Source of the DNA: Synechococcus sp. PCC 7336
GTDB lineage: Bacteria > Cyanobacteriota > Cyanobacteriia > Thermostichales > PCC-7336
NCBI RefSeq assembly: GCF_000332275.1
Contig: NZ_CM001776.1
Span: forward strand, 2,190,789-2,254,788
Length of the DNA stretch: 64,000 nucleotides
Direction: 5' to 3'
Part shown: one piece after another, positions 61,601-64,000 of the stretch
How positions within the stretch are numbered: the stretch's first letter is position 1
Layout: every line of letters starts with the position of its first letter
Made by a program: the position numbers and the translations under genes
Notes under the pieces: generated by a model
Seen by the model: the letters and a program-made list of their open reading frames with translations, nothing else
The model's database searches: none
What the model was told of the DNA's origin: nothing

Positions 61601-62100
61601 GCCCGGACGAGGCATTTGAGACCTCGACTGCTGCGCTCTTCACCGAGGCTGTCGCCGCTGTCTCCAACGCCACCCCTCCAGTTCGTCTGGAGGCTGTACC
61701 CCAAAAGAGAACGGTGATGGCGATCGACGATTCCATTAACGTGCGCCGCTTCTTGGCAATTACTCTGGAGCGAGCGGGATACCGCGTCGAACAGGCTAAA
61801 GACGGTCAAGAGGCGATCGAAAAACTGCTCGGCGGCCTGACCGTTGACGCCGCCATCTGCGATATCGAGATGCCTCGACTGGACGGTTATGGCGTCCTCG
61901 CCCGCGTCCGCGCCACCGCCGAACTGGCAAATCTCCCCATTCTCATGCTGACCTCTCGCAGCGGCGATAAGCACCGCAGACTGGCCATGAATCTCGGCGC
62001 TTCGGCCTACTTCTCCAAGCCTTATAACGAACAAGAACTCCTCCGCACCCTCGAACAGTCGATCGAGCAAAACTCGCGGACATTACGGACCACCCACTAA
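58633..62100 (+). CDS. Hybrid CheA histidine kinase with C-terminal receiver
   Basis: A 1155-residue chemotaxis-type kinase like those of cyanobacterial pilus-based phototaxis (PixL/PilL type). The Hpt domain (residues 1-110) has phosphoacceptor His50 in RAAHSIKGGAGLM. A very acidic, low-complexity linker (about 250-470) follows. The dimerisation domain covers about 475-660. The ATPase domain (about 690-830) has HLLRNAFDHGIED, DDGRGIDVEKL and SGRGVGMDVVRTNL. The CheW-like domain covers about 840-975. The receiver (about 1020-1145) has Asp1077 in DAAICDIEMPRLDG and Lys in YFSKPY. The GTG start at 58633 immediately precedes the Hpt domain. The cognate receptor upstream is truncated. Confidence 0.93.
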   Translation: MTYEDSEREARLQFLDEARDYIDTIETNLLGLASGAIDTQRLDAVLRAAHSIKGGAGLMRYAPLSQLAHRLEDFFKILRLGKSDVALDAELESLFLDTVDLLRQVSDRHRQAMPVSKDWQATHIQPVLGKLHDRLGELNPEDETALLSEAEGEDLQAVLFQGEVGRIVEQLELDLSTPGKPCLLEDVIAIADELGELGEVLQMESFAQLCASIGQQLRLQPERLDEIARAALEAWQRSLALVMVGQVEHMPAQLTLAPVSIPSSPTAVAPAENFASIAAELDSTSASLLADSPPQADGADLDSDALHFSALFEASRAQEESPELTQAEDVEERDDRLTDELAGIFDSAIPELTDSEQIDLADLPFPAVEPVSAGAEIPESVSIAEEAEIAGDDPDGSLPEPESIDLAELENLAQLQGIDFDDLQIELEGALPAAEFSLTSEPDSFEPTADRGPASALSNQAMAASVPASSPTSEVRDITVRVPVKYLEQLNNLLGKLAIERNALSLNLESLHDLVYTMRSRVHTLEQSNSLLRTFYDRTASATPVSTSHLLAPANGNGKSKNNSKGSSSGDRTILTTPLSALGGDMSAIERFDALEMDRYTDLHLLSQTHMETIVQIQEVAADLELHLNETSQTTIDLNQTAKQLQTQMTQTRMRPLSDLVSRFPRAVRDLSLQFGKQVNLIVSGESTLMERSMLECLSDPLMHLLRNAFDHGIEDPATRQAAGKPSQGTIEIRAAHQGNSTVITLRDDGRGIDVEKLRARARELALDSTSLDRASQADLLDLIFEPGFSTAAKVTQLSGRGVGMDVVRTNLRQVRGEVAVETEVGVGTTFTIRVPLTLTIFRVLLVETAGLTLGIPTNAVEEVVLLEEGAIRTANQREVLDWEGFMVPLIRVDRSLEFRSARQASETRMNAKISEPIVLMISQGNDLTGLVFDRFWGEREIAIRPVEGPIQLPQGFTSCTILGDGQVVPLADPMQLLEQIASRDRVANRPDEAFETSTAALFTEAVAAVSNATPPVRLEAVPQKRTVMAIDDSINVRRFLAITLERAGYRVEQAKDGQEAIEKLLGGLTVDAAICDIEMPRLDGYGVLARVRATAELANLPILMLTSRSGDKHRRLAMNLGASAYFSKPYNEQELLRTLEQSIEQNSRTLRTTH

Positions 62101-62112
62101 CAGGCGCAGGCA

Positions 62113-62778
62113 ATGGCAGCGATCTCTCCCATCCAACAGCGTCGGGCGCGCACGCGCCAAGCTGTGGCAACCCGACAAGTCATCGCCTTCCCTCTACGGG
62201 GGGAATGGTTTGCCCTGCCGATCGAGTCGGTGCGGCAAGTGGTTCCCCTCGGCAAAGTCTACGACGATCCGAAGGGAACGGGTCTCAGCCTTACCGTCTG
62301 TCGGAATCGCGAACTGACCGTCGTCGATATTGGCCATCGCCTGTTTGGCGATCGCCCGCAAACGCTCCCGCTACAGTCTTCTGTCAAGACCTCTACCCGA
62401 CGGGTCGCAACAACTGCTAGCTTGCCTGATGTCCTCAATTTGCGCAACTCTACGCCACCGTTTCCCCAAGCCACTCCGACTGTGGGAGCAACTGCAGTAG
62501 CAACCAAATCGAACGATCTCGCCTCGACCCAACGGTTTTTAATCGTCATTCAAAGCGCTAATGGCGAACAAGTCGGTCTACCGATCGATCGGCCACCTGC
62601 TGTTAAACGCATTCCCATCCAGACGTTCGTCCCCATCCCTGCCACCTATGCTGCCTCCGACAACGTGCGCTGCATCAGTTCGATGATGGTGCAAGCCGAT
62701 GGCGAACCGCCTATGTTTGCCATCGATCCCGAGCAACTGGTTGCCGAGGTTTCCTCCGGCCTCCTGGCTTCTCGATAA
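62113..62778 (+). CDS. CheW-domain protein
   Basis: A 221-residue coupling-type protein 12 bases after cheA. CheW-like strands are visible (RQVIAFPLRGEWFALPIESV, RQVVPLGKVYDDP, NRELTVVDIGHRLFGD). A long Thr/Ser/Pro-rich insertion (about residues 95-140) follows, then the second half (RFLIVIQSANGEQVGLPIDR). It would join the CheA and a receptor in a signalling array. The insertion and size make it atypical compared with the 150-residue classic CheW. Confidence 0.85.
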   Translation: MAAISPIQQRRARTRQAVATRQVIAFPLRGEWFALPIESVRQVVPLGKVYDDPKGTGLSLTVCRNRELTVVDIGHRLFGDRPQTLPLQSSVKTSTRRVATTASLPDVLNLRNSTPPFPQATPTVGATAVATKSNDLASTQRFLIVIQSANGEQVGLPIDRPPAVKRIPIQTFVPIPATYAASDNVRCISSMMVQADGEPPMFAIDPEQLVAEVSSGLLASR

Positions 62779-62824
62779 ACTTCATCTGGGCGATCGACAC
62801 CTGAGGCGTTTTCTTCGTAAGAAT

Positions 62825-63161
62825 TTACCGGCTGGAGAACCTTTGGGCCAAGTCTTCGGCAAGTTGTTCGAGCGAGATAGCGCTTAGGACTGAATCGAGT
62901 ACCTCTTCTAGCTGCACTATGGATGAGAATCCACAGGTCCTGTCCGTCGAGCAACCAGACCCGGACCAGTTTGTCGGCATAGCGACGGCCCAGTTGGGCA
63001 TCGCGAACGACTTGCTGTAATTCTTTGTCGAGAAATTCGTAGGGACGGGACCAGTCGATTTGGGCATGAGCGGCGGGGAAGAAGAACTGGAGACAGGGCT
63101 CGAAATAAAGCTCTAGCACTTCTTTCCAGGGAGTATCGAAGTCTGCTCGGGGTGAGGTCAT
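62825..63161 (-). pseudogene. Rpn/YhgA-type putative nuclease gene with internal deletion
   Basis: From ATG 63161 the protein matches the N-terminus of cyanobacterial Rpn-like (PD-(D/E)XK transposase-related) proteins: FDTPWKEVLELYFEPCLQFF, DWSRPYEFLDKELQQVVRDA, then VWLLDGQDLWILIH. At about 62930 the frame shifts. The other frame supplies a C-terminus-like end (LEEVLDSVLSAISLEQLAED) with a TAA at 62825. The catalytic middle (normally HVEVQ onward, over 150 residues) is gone. Convergent with cheW. Confidence 0.65.
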
Positions 63162-63703
63162 GTCTAGGACGAACTACAATATCCCACACACCCTACCCCA
63201 CCGGCAGTGTAAGGTCGAGGCTACATCGAACCCAGGTTTTCCAGATCTTGCCTGAAAAACGCAGGTTTTTAACGCGGACGAGGTTTAGAGTGATGGGGTT
63301 GGATTGCAGCCATCCAATTCGCAGCACAGTCTCGATAATGAGGAACTGACCAGCATGCTCGCACTGCTCGATCGCCCTGTCACAACAATGGCTGCGGTAG
63401 CAGTCACCATCGCTGGATGTGCCCTATTTCGGTTTACCGAGCGAGCTCTATCTGAGTGCCTTCAGCCCGTTTAGACATGCCCCCTGCCGAGCAACTGCAC
63501 GACAAAAGAAAGGGATTCACAACTCCCAAGATGTTGCAAACCCCTTCCAGCCTTTGAGGAGCTTTGCTCCTCAGGTTCACTGTCAGCTCAACCAGACCAT
63601 GTTTAAAGCTGCAATGAAGGCTTCATGAAGATTCTATGAAGCCAAACCCAAATTGCCTACCGTATAAATACGGCGTCGATAACAGAATCATGGGTCACAG
63701 GGG
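63162..63703. other. Gene-free spacer
   Basis: No convincing coding frame on either strand. A perfect hairpin lies at 63555-63573, listed separately. Near 63610-63645 the tandem-like words GAAGGCTTCATGAAG and ATTCTATGAAGCC occur. The spacer separates the convergent ends of the Rpn remnant region and the guaB-family gene. Confidence 0.5.
63555..63573. terminator. Perfect 8-bp-stem hairpin
   Basis: TGAGGAGC, TTT, GCTCCTCA. There is no T-run after it on either strand. It lies about 130 bases beyond the guaB-family stop, so it may end that transcript or be an independent element. Confidence 0.4.
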
Positions 63704-64000
63704 TTATTTGCCCATGCCCAACTGCTGAGCCTTCTGATAGACCTTCCCTTCTGTCAGCAGTGACGGAGCAATCACCACATCCACCTGCTGCATTTCTTGA
63801 ATCGTCTTCGCTCCCAGCGTACTCATACTGGTCTGCAGCGCTCCCAACAGATTTTGGGTGCCGTCATCCAATTTGGCCGGACCGCGCAAAATCTCCGCAA
63901 TCGTACCCGTGGTGCCCACTCGAATGCGGGTTCCCCGAGGCAACAGCGGGCTCGGCGTCGCCATACCCCAGTGATAATCGCGACCGGGAGCCTCTAGAGC
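63704..64000 (-). CDS. IMP dehydrogenase-family protein (GuaB3-like), 3' part
   Basis: The frame is open from the window edge to a TAA at 63704. It reads PGRDYHWGMATPSPLLPRGT, RIRVGTTGTIAEILRGPAKL, DDGTQNLLGALQTSMSTLGA and ends QQLGMGK. This is the end of the TIM barrel of a GuaB-family protein. The HWGMA and PAKLDDGT segments are characteristic of the GuaB3 type common in cyanobacteria and actinobacteria. The rest lies outside the window, so the catalytic Cys loop cannot be checked. Confidence 0.88.
   Translation of the reverse strand, partial: ALEAPGRDYHWGMATPSPLLPRGTRIRVGTTGTIAEILRGPAKLDDGTQNLLGALQTSMSTLGAKTIQEMQQVDVVIAPSLLTEGKVYQKAQQLGMGK

Overview
The window is from a cyanobacterium. 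The HIP1 octamer GCGATCGC is scattered through most of it. It carries the chlorophyll gene chlI, a single lptF/lptG-type permease, a phosphonate transporter, PilJ/CheA-type chemosensory genes and Uma2-family genes typical of cyanobacteria. The genome appears moderately GC-rich, with AT-richer HIP1-poor patches (about 27.5-30.0 kb and 37.0-39.7 kb) that look acquired.

Layout. 0-15.7 kb is mostly housekeeping: a class A penicillin-binding protein, a J-domain protein, phosphoglucomutase/phosphomannomutase, a methyltransferase, pyrG, lptF/G, a flavin reductase, chlI, a broken response regulator, a REC-GAF-histidine kinase, a GT-C glycosyltransferase and cinA. 15.9-16.8 kb is a decayed toxin-antitoxin patch. 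17.0-23.3 kb holds fetAB-type and RND efflux genes. 23.8-25.6 kb has a truncated short-chain dehydrogenase and a tandem duplication of a Uma2 gene. 25.8-29.2 kb has two response-regulator/kinase proteins, one without its phosphoacceptor histidine. About 1 kb of gene-free DNA follows, with a cobalamin-riboswitch-like element. 30.3-36.7 kb has an oxidoreductase, tex and putA.

37.3-39.7 kb is a tightly overlapped three-gene operon (DNA methyltransferase plus two uncharacterised proteins) that I read as a candidate restriction-modification or phage-defence system. 40.0-41.6 kb has two toxin-antitoxin modules with damaged toxins. 41.9-43.6 kb is phnC-phnE without phnD. 43.7-47.9 kb has a cytochrome P450, an intact IS4-family element inserted in a palindromic repeat, and a LysR regulator. 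48-50.4 kb has a cupin-like protein, a 31-residue membrane peptide and a trypsin-like protease with a small partner.

50.9-57.4 kb is the other notable cluster. It has an AprA/AsfA-like flavoprotein and a two-cluster ferredoxin, a HEAT-repeat protein translationally coupled to an Mrp-type Fe-S carrier, and a divergent LysR regulator fused to a sulfonate-type solute-binding domain. I infer an organosulfonate-linked redox system in which sensor and regulator are one polypeptide. 57.6-62.8 kb has a receptor truncated by a transposase remnant, then a hybrid CheA and a CheW. The window ends in a truncated Rpn-type gene and the 3' part of a guaB-family gene.

Two themes recur. A family of about 40-200 bp MITE-like repeats with CCCCCTAAATCCCCC ends occurs six times. 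Also, all three toxin genes are broken while their antitoxins stay open; both PIN toxins have Gly in place of the first catalytic Asp.
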